This document shows positions 18,200-27,596 of a stretch of 64,000 nucleotides of DNA, one piece after another (within the stretch, counting starts at the first letter, position 1; every line of letters begins with the position of its first letter). The notes beneath the pieces are model-generated. The model searched no databases. It worked only from the letters and a program-made list of their open reading frames with translations, and was not told the DNA's origin. The DNA is from Crystallibacter degradans (GTDB lineage: Bacteria > Actinomycetota > Actinomycetes > Actinomycetales > Micrococcaceae). The stretch spans positions 124,001 through 188,000 of the forward strand of contig NZ_JABBCH010000003.1 of NCBI RefSeq assembly GCF_012952295.1. Direction: 5' to 3'. Both the position numbers and the translations under genes were made by a program.

Positions 18200-19285
18200 T
18201 CAGCGGGGTCCGCCGCGCAACAATCCCTTGGGCCGGCCAACTACCGAGCCGGCGTCCGGAGCCACGATGACCTCCTGCGCGGCGTCGTACAGCGTGTCCT
18301 CATCTGCCACCAGCAGCTGTGTTTCCGGGTCAACGGAGCGCTTAATGACTGCCAGCGCCACCGGGCCCATCTCATAGTGGAGGGCCGCGGACGTTACCGT
18401 CCCGACCTTGCGGTCCGCGAGCCGGACTTCGCTGCCGGCGGCGGGGAGGGTGTGCTGCGTACCGTCCAGTTGCAGGAACACGAGGCGGCGCGGGGGGTGG
18501 CCCAGGTTGTGGACCCGGGCAATGGTCTCCTGGCCCTTGTAGCAGCCCTTGTCCATATGCACCGCGGTGCGCATCAGGTCCAGTTCGTGCGGGATGGTCT
18601 TTTCGTCGGTCTCGGTCCCGAAACGCGGCCGCCACGCGGCAATGCGCAGGGCTTCCACGGCCAAGGTGCCTGCCAGTTCCTTGCCGTCAACTGCCGCTTC
18701 GAGTTCCGCTGCGGGGACCAGGTATTCGAACCAGGTCCGGTCCAGGCCCGGGTGCTGCGGCTCTTCGATCCTTGTGTAGGCGTAGCCGCCCGCGCCGATC
18801 TCCGGCCACGGGTCCCGCCACACAAGCCGGTCCTCAAAACCTGCTACAGCTTTCGCGGCCCCGACAACAGCCCACTGTGCCGAGACGTCCGCGATCTCCA
18901 CGCGGAGCATGAATTTCATTTTGTTCAGCCACTCGGCGAGGCCTTCGGCTTCGAAGGCCTCGCCGATGAGCCACGTTGTTTCGCCGTCGTCGACCACGCG
19001 GGCGTCGTATTCGATCCGGCCCTGGACGGTCAGCAGCAGGGCTTCGCTGGACTCCCCCGGCTTGAGCCCGAGCAACAGCTGGGAGGACAAGGTATTGAGC
19101 CAGCTCAGGCGGTCGGGTCCGGTAACGGTGACAACACCGCGGTGGGACAGATCGGCAAGGGCCTCGCCGCGCGCGAGCAGCCGCTGCTCGCGCATTGGGT
19201 CCCCGTAGTGGGCGGCAACGCCGGCATCGGGGCCGGTGGCCTCGACGGCGCCGGGACGGGACAACAAAGGGCTTTGATAAGTCAT
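18200..19285 (-). CDS. ygfZ: Folate-binding protein YgfZ (GcvT-like)
   Basis: 361 residues. YgfZ proteins bind tetrahydrofolate through a GcvT-like fold and support iron-sulfur cluster repair and assembly of certain Fe/S enzymes. The diagnostic motif KGCYKGQETIARV is present near residue 242, with the invariant Cys. The N-terminal GcvT-like domain includes RGVVTVTGPDRLSWLNTLSSQ near residue 50. No strong Shine-Dalgarno precedes MTYQSPLLSRPG. The nitrobindin-like gene is 67 bases upstream on the same strand, probably in one transcript. Confidence 0.92.
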   Translation of the reverse strand: MTYQSPLLSRPGAVEATGPDAGVAAHYGDPMREQRLLARGEALADLSHRGVVTVTGPDRLSWLNTLSSQLLLGLKPGESSEALLLTVQGRIEYDARVVDDGETTWLIGEAFEAEGLAEWLNKMKFMLRVEIADVSAQWAVVGAAKAVAGFEDRLVWRDPWPEIGAGGYAYTRIEEPQHPGLDRTWFEYLVPAAELEAAVDGKELAGTLAVEALRIAAWRPRFGTETDEKTIPHELDLMRTAVHMDKGCYKGQETIARVHNLGHPPRRLVFLQLDGTQHTLPAAGSEVRLADRKVGTVTSAALHYEMGPVALAVIKRSVDPETQLLVADEDTLYDAAQEVIVAPDAGSVVGRPKGLLRGGPR

Positions 19286-19352
19286 ACCAGCGTCAACGTC
19301 CTAACGGCTGCGGTATTCCCCGCGGCGTCGGTGCCGGCGGGACGAGGGATAG

Positions 19353-19955
19353 TCAGGAGACCTTTTTGAGGATCGCCGAGGCATGGGCTTCGAGCTCTTT
19401 GCCCTGGGCGGCGGCGACGTCCCAGCGCCAGAACAGGTCCCCGTTGACCAGGCCGAAGATCCGGGTAGCGGCGTTGTATTCCTTGGACTGGGAACCGCGC
19501 ATGACCATGTCCGTGGCCAGCTGGATCTGCGGACCCTTGATCTGGCCGTAATACAACTCCGAAATGCCGCCAGGGTGGACGATGGTGGCCGTGATATCAA
19601 AGCCGCCGTTGCCGTTGCGGAGTTCTTCGACCTCGTCCGCTGACTTCAGCGCGGGGACAATATCGGCCGGGATCAGGCCCGGTCCGACGTCGGCGTCGTT
19701 AAGTTTGCGTTCCAACGCCCAGAAGCCTGTTTCCACGGTCAGCGGACGCAGCTTGGTCCCGTCCTCGTCCGTGAGCCAGCTTTCCGCGGTGTACTGCAGG
19801 AACGGCAAGCCATTGTGCTTGAACGTGGCCGATTGGAAGAAATGTTCCGATCCCTCGTCACCGGCGCCAAGCCGCCCCGAGCCCTCCCAGGTACCCAGAA
19901 GCCAGGACAGCGGAACGATTTCCGGTGTCAGGTCAGTAGGTATTTCCATGGCCAT
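19353..19955 (-). CDS. Nitrobindin-like FABP-family protein (putative heme-binding peroxynitrite isomerase)
   Basis: 200 residues if it starts at MAMEIPTD (19955); an ATG two codons later is equally possible. The ten-stranded barrel signature of nitrobindins, GTWEGSG, is at about residues 21-27, followed by YTAESWLTDEDG and ETGFWALE. A histidine near the C-terminus (EAHASAIL) sits where the heme-ligating His lies in the Mycobacterium relative. Known members bind ferric heme and isomerise peroxynitrite to nitrate. Gene order ygfZ-FABP-small membrane ORF is compact, with only 19 bases to the small ORF upstream. Heme binding is inferred. Confidence 0.85.
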   Translation of the reverse strand: MAMEIPTDLTPEIVPLSWLLGTWEGSGRLGAGDEGSEHFFQSATFKHNGLPFLQYTAESWLTDEDGTKLRPLTVETGFWALERKLNDADVGPGLIPADIVPALKSADEVEELRNGNGGFDITATIVHPGGISELYYGQIKGPQIQLATDMVMRGSQSKEYNAATRIFGLVNGDLFWRWDVAAAQGKELEAHASAILKKVS

Positions 19956-19974
19956 GGCTTGGAGGGGAAACCTT

Positions 19975-20088
19975 TTACTTCTGGCCCTTGAAGAGGCGCC
20001 AGACCACCAAACCGGCGAACCAGGCCATGGACAGACCGGCGACAACGAGCAGGCTAATGAAGAAAATCTCAAGTGCTAGATGCGACAT
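19975..20088 (-). CDS. 37-residue single-span membrane protein, likely leaderless
   Basis: A small frame encoding MSHLALEIFFISLLVVAGL and then SMAWFAGLVVWRLFKGQK: almost one hydrophobic helix followed by a basic tail, which would place the C-terminus in the cytoplasm. It is too short for usual ORF cut-offs. Its ATG is preceded by TAGTAT exactly 6 bases upstream on the minus strand, a good leaderless promoter, and its stop is 19 bases before the nitrobindin-like start. An overlapping longer reading of the next gene through this region is in another frame and is not needed. Function unknown. Confidence 0.62.
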   Translation of the reverse strand: MSHLALEIFFISLLVVAGLSMAWFAGLVVWRLFKGQK

Positions 20089-20094
20089 GCCTCC

Positions 20095-20100
20095 ATACTA
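20095..20100 (-). promoter_or_regulatory. -10 box for the 37-residue ORF
   Basis: TAGTAT on the minus strand, 6 bases before the ATG at 20088; likely drives the small ORF, the nitrobindin-like gene and perhaps ygfZ. Confidence 0.5.
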
Positions 20101-20179
20101 ACCGGCGGCTGCCGGTGGTGCCGCCGCATTACGCACCGCGCCGTGTGACCTCGGTCAACCCGTGGCAGCGGGGCGTGGA

Positions 20180-20932
20180 TCAGCGGAGCAGCAGCTTTTC
20201 GAGGAAGTACACCAGCGCTCCCGAGGCCATGATCGGGGCCGACCCGATGGCGAGGATGGCCGGGATTTTGCGCGGCCCGCCGTCGGCGAGGACCAGCCGG
20301 CGGAAGCAGACAATGACCGTGCCGCCGAGCGCACCCACCACCGCGGCCGGCAGGAGCGAAATGCTCGAACTCAGCGCGGCGCCGAGCGGCGCTGCCAGCG
20401 TTGCGAGGACGACGCCGAGCGGCGCCACAAGCCGGTCGGGCCAGGGCAGCACACACACGCCGATGGCCACCAGCATGCTCACGCCGGTGATGAGCATCAT
20501 GCCCGAATTCGCGGAGTTGGCGGCCAGGCGCTCCGCCGCCACCCAGCCCGCGCCGAGGGTCGCCAGGACCAGGCCCGTACTCGCGCCGAAGGTGGATTCA
20601 AGCCGGTGGGGCTGTCCCGTCCCGCGGACCAACTGGACCAGGAAGACGGCCATCACGCCCAGCGCGACCACCACCACCGACCACGCCATCGACATCCCGG
20701 TGGGCGCAACGGCGGAGAGCAGGACAGCGGCAATACCGCCCAGCGAGATAACGGTTGCCAGCGTCTTCTTGGCGGGCACGCCGAGCAGTTGCGGCCAGCC
20801 GATGCCAACGAGCAGGACTCCCACGCAGGCCACCACGACAACAGCCGTCTGCGACCAATAGGAGGCACCCACCAGGGCACACAACACTGCGGCTGAAGCG
20901 ACCGCCACCATCCAGATTCTCACCCTTGTCAT
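20180..20932 (-). CDS. Polytopic integral membrane protein, function unknown
   Basis: 250 residues with about seven or eight closely packed hydrophobic segments starting at MTRVRIWMVAVASAAVLCAL and ending ALVYFLEKLLLR. Positively charged residues fall in short loops (PAKK, RGTGQPHR, RRLVLADGGPRK). No transporter family motif is recognisable. It is divergent from the OmpR-type regulator gene with 157 bases between. Confidence 0.72.
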   Translation of the reverse strand: MTRVRIWMVAVASAAVLCALVGASYWSQTAVVVVACVGVLLVGIGWPQLLGVPAKKTLATVISLGGIAAVLLSAVAPTGMSMAWSVVVVALGVMAVFLVQLVRGTGQPHRLESTFGASTGLVLATLGAGWVAAERLAANSANSGMMLITGVSMLVAIGVCVLPWPDRLVAPLGVVLATLAAPLGAALSSSISLLPAAVVGALGGTVIVCFRRLVLADGGPRKIPAILAIGSAPIMASGALVYFLEKLLLR

Positions 20933-20966
20933 CCTGCCTTATCTCAAGAATGAGTGCGAGAACACG

Positions 20967-20994
20967 GTGACGCGGACCACCGCGGCGTTATACT
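20967..20994 (+). promoter_or_regulatory. Candidate promoter for the regulator-mshD genes
   Basis: GTGACG (20967-20972), 16-base spacer, TATACT (20989-20994). The transcript would have a leader of about 90 bases before the ATG at 21090. Confidence 0.45.
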
Positions 20995-21089
20995 TATGCG
21001 CAACCGTCCGGCAGCTCCCACGGTCTCAGGCAGGTATCTGCCGGGCGTTCGCCCGATGATGTGCGCCTAAATGATCCCTGGAGGAAAAC

Positions 21090-21800
21090 ATGCCGCACAT
21101 TCTGCTCTTGACCAACGCCCCGGGCCCTTCCGTTGGCGTCCTCCCTGCCCTTGAGCTGCTGAACCACAAGGTGCATGTCCTCCCCGCGGAACCGACCGCG
21201 CTGCTGGAGACCGATCCCTCCGATGTGGTGATGATTGACGCCCGTAAGGACCTGGTGGGCGCCCGGTCCTTGACCCAGCTGCTCAAGGCCACCGGCCTGA
21301 CCGCGCCCCTGATGCTGATCCTGACCGAAGGCGGCATGGCAGCCGTCTCGGCAAACTGGCTCGCGGACGATGTCCTGCTCGACAGCGCGGGTCCGGCCGA
21401 AGTGGAGGCACGGCTGCGCCTGGCCATCGCCCGGGCCAACCAGCACGACGAGGAGGCCAACAGCGAAATCCATGCCTCCGGCGTCGTTATTGATGAGGCC
21501 AGCTACACGGCCCGCGTGGGCGGGACGCCGCTGAACCTGACCTACAAAGAGTTCGAGCTGCTAAAATACCTGGCCCAGCACCCGGGCCGGGTCTTCACCC
21601 GCGACCAGTTGCTCCATGAGGTCTGGGGATATGACTATTACGGCGGCACCCGCACCGTGGATGTCCATGTGCGGCGGCTGCGGGCCAAGCTCGGATCGGA
21701 CCATGAACAGCTCATCGGGACCGTTCGCAACGTGGGCTACCGGTTCACGCTGGCGCGCAGCCCGGAGCCCAACGCCGCGGACCTGGAGCAATCCGCGTAA
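21090..21800 (+). CDS. OmpR/PhoB-type winged-helix transcriptional regulator with degenerate receiver
   Basis: 236 residues. The N-terminal receiver-like domain (1-115) lacks the usual acidic pair: it starts [16 protein letters not shown], and the candidate phospho-acceptor region reads [11 protein letters not shown] near residue 50. The C-terminal winged helix is complete: [42 protein letters not shown] and [11 protein letters not shown], then NVGYRF. This build matches the atypical GlnR-like orphan regulators found next to mshD in actinobacteria. AGGAGG-like sequence (CTGGAGGAAA) precedes the ATG. No kinase gene is adjacent. Phosphorylation is doubtful. Confidence 0.85.
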   Translation: MPHILLLTNAPGPSVGVLPALELLNHKVHVLPAEPTALLETDPSDVVMIDARKDLVGARSLTQLLKATGLTAPLMLILTEGGMAAVSANWLADDVLLDSAGPAEVEARLRLAIARANQHDEEANSEIHASGVVIDEASYTARVGGTPLNLTYKEFELLKYLAQHPGRVFTRDQLLHEVWGYDYYGGTRTVDVHVRRLRAKLGSDHEQLIGTVRNVGYRFTLARSPEPNAADLEQSA

Positions 21801-21842
21801 AGGTTCCTCCCGCAGCCACGGCACGCGGGTTACGCTGAAGGC

Positions 21843-22820
21843 ATGAGTGCACAGACTTCTGCTGAATGGCCCGTGTTGAGCATTAAGGGCTCGCCGGATC
21901 CGGAGGTGCTCGGCGACATCCGCGCACTGACCGACGCAGCCGCGGAGGCGGACGGCAACCCGCCGCTGTCGGAACAGACCTGGGTCAATCTGAAATCCGT
22001 GGACCCCGACAATCTGCTGGTGCTCGCCTCCTATGCCGGCGAGGAACGCTCCGATCCGTCCACCGCCACATCGCTGGCCGGCGTCGCCGTCGTTAATCTG
22101 CCGGCGCACGGCGAATCCAACGGGGTCCTGGAACTGGTGGTGCATCCGACGTACCGCAACCAGGGCGTAGGCACCGGGCTGGTCACCGCCCTGCAGGAAC
22201 ACACGGAACTGCCTGCCCTGAAGGCCTGGTCCCACGGCGACCACGAGGGAGCCGCGAAACTGGCCGGCCGGTTCGGTTTCGCCCCGGTACGCGAGCTATG
22301 GCGCATGCGGTTGACGCACGTGCCGCAGCTGCCCGACGTCGTGCTTCCGGACGGGGTTTCCATCCGCGCCTTCGTTCCCGGCCAGGATGAGCAGGCCTGG
22401 CTGGCGGCCAACGCCGCGGCCTTTGCGCACCACCCGGAGCAGGGGTCCGCAACCCTCGCGGACCTGCAGGCACGGATGGCGGAAGACTGGTTTGATCCCA
22501 CGGGTTTCCTGCTCGCGGTGCGGAACAACGACGGCGCCCTGCTGGGCTTCCACTGGACCAAGGTGCATCCGCGCACGGGCACGCATCCGTCCATCGGCGA
22601 GGTGTACGTCGTCGGAGTCACCCCCGAGGCACAGGGCACAGGGCTGGGCAAGGCCCTGACCATTGCCGGCATGAAGCATCTGCACGAACAGGGGCAGCAG
22701 GCGATCATGCTGTACGTGGACGCGGACAACAAGGCTGCGGTCGCGCTCTACCGCAAACTCGGCTTCACCCGCTGGGATACCGATGTCATGTACGGACCGG
22801 CCGGGACCGAGGGCAGCTGA
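21843..22820 (+). CDS. mshD: Mycothiol synthase (tandem GNAT acetyltransferase)
   Basis: 325 residues. MshD acetylates Cys-GlcN-Ins to mycothiol, the last step in making the main actinobacterial low-molecular-weight thiol. Two GNAT domains: the first has LVVHPTYRNQGVGTGLV near residue 100; the second, which is catalytic, has FHWTKVHP near 235, EVYVVGVTPEAQGTGLGKAL near 255 and YVDADNKAAVALYRKLGF near 295, all typical of MshD. TACGCT lies 6 bases before the ATG, so the gene may have its own leaderless transcript as well as reading through from the regulator gene 42 bases upstream. Confidence 0.94.
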   Translation: MSAQTSAEWPVLSIKGSPDPEVLGDIRALTDAAAEADGNPPLSEQTWVNLKSVDPDNLLVLASYAGEERSDPSTATSLAGVAVVNLPAHGESNGVLELVVHPTYRNQGVGTGLVTALQEHTELPALKAWSHGDHEGAAKLAGRFGFAPVRELWRMRLTHVPQLPDVVLPDGVSIRAFVPGQDEQAWLAANAAAFAHHPEQGSATLADLQARMAEDWFDPTGFLLAVRNNDGALLGFHWTKVHPRTGTHPSIGEVYVVGVTPEAQGTGLGKALTIAGMKHLHEQGQQAIMLYVDADNKAAVALYRKLGFTRWDTDVMYGPAGTEGS

Positions 22821-22893
22821 AAAGCGGTTAATCTTGTAGGTACTGCTGCCCCATAACAATGTGGGCTCCCCCAGCAACAGCACAGGAGACGCC

Positions 22894-25119
22894 ATGGCCA
22901 CTGAATCGGTAACCCCGGCCCCGGTACGGCTCGGATCCTCGGAAGTGGCACCGGCCCGCGCCACGCAGGACCGCATCGACATCCCGGAATTCGCGCCCTC
23001 GCTCCTGCCCGACGGCAACTTCAGCCTGGACGACCGGTTCCTGGACCGCGAAATAAGCTGGCTGGACTTCAACGCCCGGGTGCTCGAACTGGCCGAGGAT
23101 CCGGACCTGTTCCTGCTGGAGAGAGTGAACTTCCTCTCCATTTTCGCCTCAAATCTGGACGAGTTCTTCATGGTCCGCGTCGCTGGTTTGAAGCGGCGCA
23201 TCGCTGCCGGCCTGGCGGTACCGTCCGCTGCCGGGCTCAGCCCTATCGAGCAGCTGGAACAGATCATGGTGGAGGCCCACAAGCTGCAGGTGCGCCATGC
23301 CCGTATCTTCGCGGAGATTATCCGGCCGGAGCTGGCTTACGAGCACATTTACATGGTCCGGTGGGAAGAGCTCACCGATGGCGAGCGGGATTGGCTGACG
23401 AAGATGTTCCGGGAAAAGGTGTTCCCGATCCTGACCCCGCTGGCGGTGGACCCGGCCCATCCGTTCCCCTACATTTCAGGTCTGTCCCTGAACCTGGCCG
23501 TGGTGGTCCGGAACCCGGTCAGCGACAAGGAGCTCTTTGCCCGCGTCAAGGTTCCCGACCAGCTGCCGCGCATGATCTCGCTGGACGGCCCCCGTGCCGG
23601 CTCGATACCCGGGCGGACAGCCCGTTTCATTCCGCTCGAAGACGTCATCGCCCAGCACCTGGACCTGCTGTTCCAGGGCATGGAGATCCTGGAACACCAC
23701 AGCTTCCGGGTGACCCGCAACGAAGACCTCGAAGTGGAAGAGGACGACGCCGAAAACCTGCTCCAGGCGCTGGAGAAGGAACTGTTGCGCCGCCGTTTCG
23801 GTCCCCCGGTCAGGCTCGAAGTCACCACGGACATTAACCCCAGCATTCGCGAACTACTGGTGCGCGAGCTCGGTGTGGAGGAGTCCGAGGTCTACGCACT
23901 GCCGACGCCGCTGGACCTCCGGGGCCTGAGCGTTATCTCCGACATCGACCGCAGTGACCTGCACTATCCAAAGCAGTTGGCGCATACCAGCCGCCACCTG
24001 AACGAAAGCGAAACGTCCAAGGCAGCGAACGTCTTTGCGGCCATGCGCCGCCGGGACATTTTGCTGCACCATCCGTACGACTCCTTCTCCACCTCGGTGC
24101 AGGCCTTCCTGGAACAGGCTGCATCGGATCCCAAGGTCCAGGCCATCAAGCAAACTCTCTACCGGACCTCCGGCGACTCCCCCATCGTCGATGCGCTGAT
24201 CGACGCCGCGGAGGCCGGCAAGCAGGTCCTGGCGCTGGTGGAAATCAAGGCCCGCTTCGACGAGCAGGCCAACATCGACTGGGCCCGCAAGCTTGAGCAG
24301 TCAGGTGTGCACGTGGTGTACGGCATCGTCGGGCTCAAGACGCATTGCAAGCTCTCGCTGGTGGTACGCCAGGAAGGCGACCGACTGCGCCGCTACAGCC
24401 ACATCGGCACCGGCAACTACCACCCCCGCACCGCCCGCTACTACGAGGACCTGGGCCTGCTGACCTCCAGCGACCAGGTGGGCGAGGATCTGTCCAAGCT
24501 GTTCAACCAGCTCTCCGGCTACGCCCCCAAGTCCACGTTCAAACGGCTGTTGGTGGCACCCCGGTCGGTGCGCAGCGGTCTCATTGACCGGATCGAGAAG
24601 GAAATCACCAACCGCAAGGCCGGTTTGCGGGCCCGCGTGGTCATCAAGGTCAACTCGATGGTTGACGAAGCAATTATCGATGCCCTGTACCGCGCATCCC
24701 AGGCAGACGTGCAGGTGGACGTCATCGTCCGCGGCATCTGCGCCGTCCGGCCCGGAGTGCCCGGCCTGAGCGACAACATCCGGGTGCGCTCCATTTTGGG
24801 ACGTTTCCTGGAGCACTCACGCGTGTTCGCCTTCGCCAACGGCGGCGACCCGGTGGTGTTCATCGGGTCGGCGGACATGATGCACCGGAACCTGGACCGC
24901 CGGGTGGAAGCGCTCGTGCAGCTCAGTTCGAGTGAAGACGTCGCTGATCTGGTGGCCCTGATGGATCGGTACATGGACCCGGGCACAGCAAGCTGGCATC
25001 TGGACAATCAAGGCCGGTGGACCCGGCACCACAAGGATGCCGAGGGCAACCCGCTCAGCGACGTGCAGTCATGGCTGCTGGCTTCGCGCGCGCGCCAACG
25101 TGCAGTGACGCGCCGGTGA
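22894..25119 (+). CDS. ppk: Polyphosphate kinase 1
   Basis: 741 residues. PPK1 reversibly polymerises the gamma phosphate of ATP into inorganic polyphosphate. N-terminal domain: [19 protein letters not shown] near 55-75. Head and catalytic domains: [17 protein letters not shown] near 425, [23 protein letters not shown] near 500, where the His is the autophosphorylated residue, and [14 protein letters not shown] near 660 with the second catalytic His. The start ATG at 22894 (MATESVTP) follows AGGAG by 6 bases; an upstream GTG at 22861 is open but has no ribosome site. The stop overlaps the mutT1 start. Confidence 0.96.
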   Translation: MATESVTPAPVRLGSSEVAPARATQDRIDIPEFAPSLLPDGNFSLDDRFLDREISWLDFNARVLELAEDPDLFLLERVNFLSIFASNLDEFFMVRVAGLKRRIAAGLAVPSAAGLSPIEQLEQIMVEAHKLQVRHARIFAEIIRPELAYEHIYMVRWEELTDGERDWLTKMFREKVFPILTPLAVDPAHPFPYISGLSLNLAVVVRNPVSDKELFARVKVPDQLPRMISLDGPRAGSIPGRTARFIPLEDVIAQHLDLLFQGMEILEHHSFRVTRNEDLEVEEDDAENLLQALEKELLRRRFGPPVRLEVTTDINPSIRELLVRELGVEESEVYALPTPLDLRGLSVISDIDRSDLHYPKQLAHTSRHLNESETSKAANVFAAMRRRDILLHHPYDSFSTSVQAFLEQAASDPKVQAIKQTLYRTSGDSPIVDALIDAAEAGKQVLALVEIKARFDEQANIDWARKLEQSGVHVVYGIVGLKTHCKLSLVVRQEGDRLRRYSHIGTGNYHPRTARYYEDLGLLTSSDQVGEDLSKLFNQLSGYAPKSTFKRLLVAPRSVRSGLIDRIEKEITNRKAGLRARVVIKVNSMVDEAIIDALYRASQADVQVDVIVRGICAVRPGVPGLSDNIRVRSILGRFLEHSRVFAFANGGDPVVFIGSADMMHRNLDRRVEALVQLSSSEDVADLVALMDRYMDPGTASWHLDNQGRWTRHHKDAEGNPLSDVQSWLLASRARQRAVTRR

Positions 25120-26081
25120 TCACGGAATTGAAGACAACGGACCTGACCGAAGCCCACGCCAAAATCAGCGTCACCGCGGCCGGCGCATTGTGCTGGCGTG
25201 TCAGCCAGGGGCGCCTGGAGCTATTGCTCATCCATCGCCCGAAGTACAAGGACTGGTCTTGGCCCAAAGGCAAGCTGGACAGCGGGGAAACCAATCCCGA
25301 GTGCGCTGTCCGCGAGGTTGAGGAAGAAGTCGGCGTGCGTGTGAAGCTTGGCATCCCCCTGCCCACCATCCACTACCAGGTACCCTCGGGACTGAAGGAA
25401 GTGCTGTACTGGGCAGCCAAAATGGACAAGGCGACGCCCAAACCGGACGGCAAGGAAGTGGACCAAGTCCGCTGGAGCACCCCGGAGGAAGCAGCCGAGC
25501 TGCTGAGCAACCCCTCGGACAAGGAACCGCTGGCTGCGCTGGTCAAGGCCTACGAGAACGGTGACCTGGAGACCTACCCCTTCATCGTCGTCCGCCACGC
25601 CAAAGCGAAGCCGCGGTCGTCCTGGACCCGGGCTGAGGGTGAACGACCGCTTGCTGCCACCGGACTGCGGCAGGCGCTGGCGGTCTGCCGCCTGCTCGCG
25701 TCCTGGCAGCCCAAACGGGTGGTTTCCAGCCCCTGGCTGCGCTGCATGCAAACCATCACGCCCTACGCCAACTCCCAAAAAAGCAAGATCCGTTCGGTCG
25801 AGGCCATCACCGAGCACAGTGCACACCGGAATCCGCAGAAGGCCCGGTCGGCCATCGAGTATCTGCTGGATAAACGCAAGTCCACGGCAGTCTGCACCCA
25901 CCGGCCGGTCCTGCCCCAGGTCATCAAGGTCCTGCGTGACCGGCTGCCTGAGGAGCTTGCAGAACAGTTGCCCACGAGAGACCCGTATTTGAAGCCCGGT
26001 GCGATGCTCGTCTGCCAGATCAGCGTCAAAAATCCGAACAGAATCGTCTCCTTGGAACACTTCGACGCCTACGACGACTGA
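25116..26081 (+). CDS. mutT1: MutT1-type Nudix hydrolase with C-terminal histidine phosphatase domain
   Basis: 321 residues from a GTG that overlaps the ppk stop (GTGA); longer readings into ppk are not supported. The N-terminal Nudix domain has the box [20 protein letters not shown] plus VGV at about residues 51-73. The C-terminal half is a histidine-phosphatase domain with VVRHAKAK near residue 157, the RH catalytic motif. The same fusion, next to ppk, is known as MutT1 in mycobacteria, where it hydrolyses 8-oxo-GTP/dGTP and diadenosine polyphosphates. Cleanup of oxidised nucleotides is the likely role; the coupling to ppk suggests linked nucleotide/phosphate metabolism. Confidence 0.92.
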   Translation: MITELKTTDLTEAHAKISVTAAGALCWRVSQGRLELLLIHRPKYKDWSWPKGKLDSGETNPECAVREVEEEVGVRVKLGIPLPTIHYQVPSGLKEVLYWAAKMDKATPKPDGKEVDQVRWSTPEEAAELLSNPSDKEPLAALVKAYENGDLETYPFIVVRHAKAKPRSSWTRAEGERPLAATGLRQALAVCRLLASWQPKRVVSSPWLRCMQTITPYANSQKSKIRSVEAITEHSAHRNPQKARSAIEYLLDKRKSTAVCTHRPVLPQVIKVLRDRLPEELAEQLPTRDPYLKPGAMLVCQISVKNPNRIVSLEHFDAYDD

Positions 26082-26141
26082 CACGTCCCCGTGCGGCGAG
26101 CGGCCAGCGGTCAGTCCGTTGTAAGGTCCGGCCACGGGAAA

Positions 26142-26160
26142 TCTGGCTAGCCTAACCTGC
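26142..26160. promoter_or_regulatory. IdeR/DtxR-type iron box upstream of ferritin
   Basis: TCTGGCTAGCCTAACCTGC. Reading the other strand gives GCAGGTTAGGCTAGCCAGA, which matches 14 of 19 positions of the palindromic consensus TTAGGTTAGGCTAACCTAA. Its centre lies about 47 bases before the ferritin start, which fits activation by iron-loaded IdeR as known for mycobacterial bfrB. Confidence 0.65.
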
Positions 26161-26185
26161 CTATCCAAGACCCAAGTTGGGGTCC

Positions 26186-26191
26186 TAGAGT
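26186..26191 (+). promoter_or_regulatory. -10 box of a leaderless ferritin transcript
   Basis: TAGAGT, 6 bases before the ATG at 26198; no Shine-Dalgarno is present. Confidence 0.5.
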
Positions 26192-26197
26192 GCTTGC

Positions 26198-26722
26198 ATG
26201 AGCACATTCAATGAACTTCTCGCGGACCAGGTCGGCAACGAATTCGCTGCCTCGCAGCAGTACATCGCCATCGCCGTCTGGTTTGATAACGAAGACCTGC
26301 CCCAGCTGGCCAAGCACTTCTACCGGCAGTCGCTCGAGGAGCGCAACCACGCCATGATGCTGGTTCGCTACATGCTGGACCGGGACCTCAAGGTGACAAT
26401 TCCGGCGATTAACCAGGTCCACAATGATTTCGCCAATGTGGTGGAGCCGATCAGCTTGGCCCTGAAGCAGGAAAAGGAAGTCACGGCCCAGATCGAAGCG
26501 CTGTTCGCAGCTGCCCGGGCCGAAACCGATGCCTTGGGCGAGCAGTTCATGCTGTGGTTCCTGAAGGAGCAGGTCGAGGAGGTCGCTTCGATGTCTACCC
26601 TGCTGGCCATCGCGGAGCGTGCGGACAACCTGTTCGACATCGAGAACTTCCTGGCCCGCGAATCCGTGGGCGATGAGGGCCGTGACTACGGCGCACCGGA
26701 AGCTGCCGGCGGCTCCGTCTAG
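26198..26722 (+). CDS. ftn: Ferritin (non-heme iron storage protein)
   Basis: 174 residues. Four-helix ferritin that oxidises Fe(II) at a ferroxidase site and stores it as mineral inside a 24-mer. Ligand residues visible: Glu in [19 protein letters not shown] near residue 15, the ExxH of [14 protein letters not shown] near residues 47-51, and Glu residues in [16 protein letters not shown] near 125-130. The C-terminus is Gly/Ala-rich (EAAGGSV). An iron box lies directly upstream, so expression is probably raised when iron is sufficient. It precedes thyA, which has its own promoter. Confidence 0.94.
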   Translation: MSTFNELLADQVGNEFAASQQYIAIAVWFDNEDLPQLAKHFYRQSLEERNHAMMLVRYMLDRDLKVTIPAINQVHNDFANVVEPISLALKQEKEVTAQIEALFAAARAETDALGEQFMLWFLKEQVEEVASMSTLLAIAERADNLFDIENFLARESVGDEGRDYGAPEAAGGSV

Positions 26723-26754
26723 GCACACCTCTTGGGCATCACCGCTGACCAGGC

Positions 26755-26782
26755 TCGACCCAGCTACCGCCTGGTCTAGACT
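26755..26782 (+). promoter_or_regulatory. Promoter of a leaderless thyA transcript
   Basis: TCGACC (26755-26760), 16-base spacer, TAGACT (26777-26782), then 7 bases to the thyA GTG. Confidence 0.5.
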
Positions 26783-26789
26783 GGTCAGC

Positions 26790-27596
26790 GTGAATGCCAT
26801 TCCCACCCCGTACGAAGACTTGCTGCGTGAGGTCATGACCTCCGGCACCGAAAAATCGGACCGTACCGGCACCGGAACGCGCAGCGTTTTCGGCCGGCAG
26901 ATCCGGTTCGATCTGGCCGAAGGTTTCCCGCTGATCACCACCAAGCGGGTGCATTTCAAATCCGTCGCCTTGGAGTTGCTCTGGTTCCTGCGCGGTGATT
27001 GCAACGCGAAGTGGCTGCAGGAACGCGGCGTGAAAATCTGGAACGAGTGGGCGGACGAGAACGGTGAGCTGGGCCCCATCTACGGTGTGCAGTGGCGCTC
27101 CTGGCCGACGCCGGACGGCGGGCATATCGACCAGATCGCCGACCTCGTCGAGGGTTTGAAGAACAACCCGGACTCGCGCCGGCACATCGTTTCTGCCTGG
27201 AACGTGGCCGAGATCAAGAATATGGCACTGCCTCCGTGCCATGCGTTCTTCCAGTTCTATGTGGCCGATGGCAAGCTGTCCTGCCAGCTGTACCAGCGCA
27301 GCGCCGATATGTTCCTGGGCGTTCCGTTCAATATCGCATCCTATGCACTGCTGACGCTGATGCTAGCCCAGCAGGCAGGGTTGGAACCCGGAGAGTTTGT
27401 CTGGACCGGCGGCGACGTCCACATCTACGACGACCACGTGGACCAAGTGACCGAGCAATTGGGCCGCGAAGCGTATCCCTACCCGCAGCTGCGCATCGTG
27501 CGGAAGCCGGCGAACATCTTCGATTACAACTTCGAAGACTTCGAGCTGCTGAACTACCAGCACCATCCCGCTATCAAGGCACCGGTGGCCGTATGA
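26790..27596 (+). CDS. thyA: Thymidylate synthase
   Basis: 268 residues. Converts dUMP to dTMP using methylenetetrahydrofolate. Catalytic Cys lies in [12 protein letters not shown] near residue 148; the folate/dUMP-binding segments [20 protein letters not shown] and [12 protein letters not shown] are intact. The start is GTG ([12 protein letters not shown]), fixed by family length and by the leaderless promoter 7 bases upstream; an ATG four bases later is out of frame. The stop overlaps the dfrA ATG by 4 bases, so the dihydrofolate made by ThyA is recycled by a coupled product. Confidence 0.96.
   Translation: MNAIPTPYEDLLREVMTSGTEKSDRTGTGTRSVFGRQIRFDLAEGFPLITTKRVHFKSVALELLWFLRGDCNAKWLQERGVKIWNEWADENGELGPIYGVQWRSWPTPDGGHIDQIADLVEGLKNNPDSRRHIVSAWNVAEIKNMALPPCHAFFQFYVADGKLSCQLYQRSADMFLGVPFNIASYALLTLMLAQQAGLEPGEFVWTGGDVHIYDDHVDQVTEQLGREAYPYPQLRIVRKPANIFDYNFEDFELLNYQHHPAIKAPVAV

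Noticed and set aside
22861-22893. GTG start 11 codons upstream for ppk
   Set aside because: The ATG at 22894 has AGGAG at good spacing; the upstream GTG has no ribosome site.
26619-26789. Extended N-terminus for ThyA reading back into the ferritin gene
   Set aside because: The extra residues are a shadow of ferritin; the GTG at 26790 with its promoter and family length is preferred.
27092-27592. Extended DHFR reading back through thyA
   Set aside because: The upstream residues are Arg/Pro-rich frame-shifted thyA; the ATG at 27593 overlaps the thyA stop.
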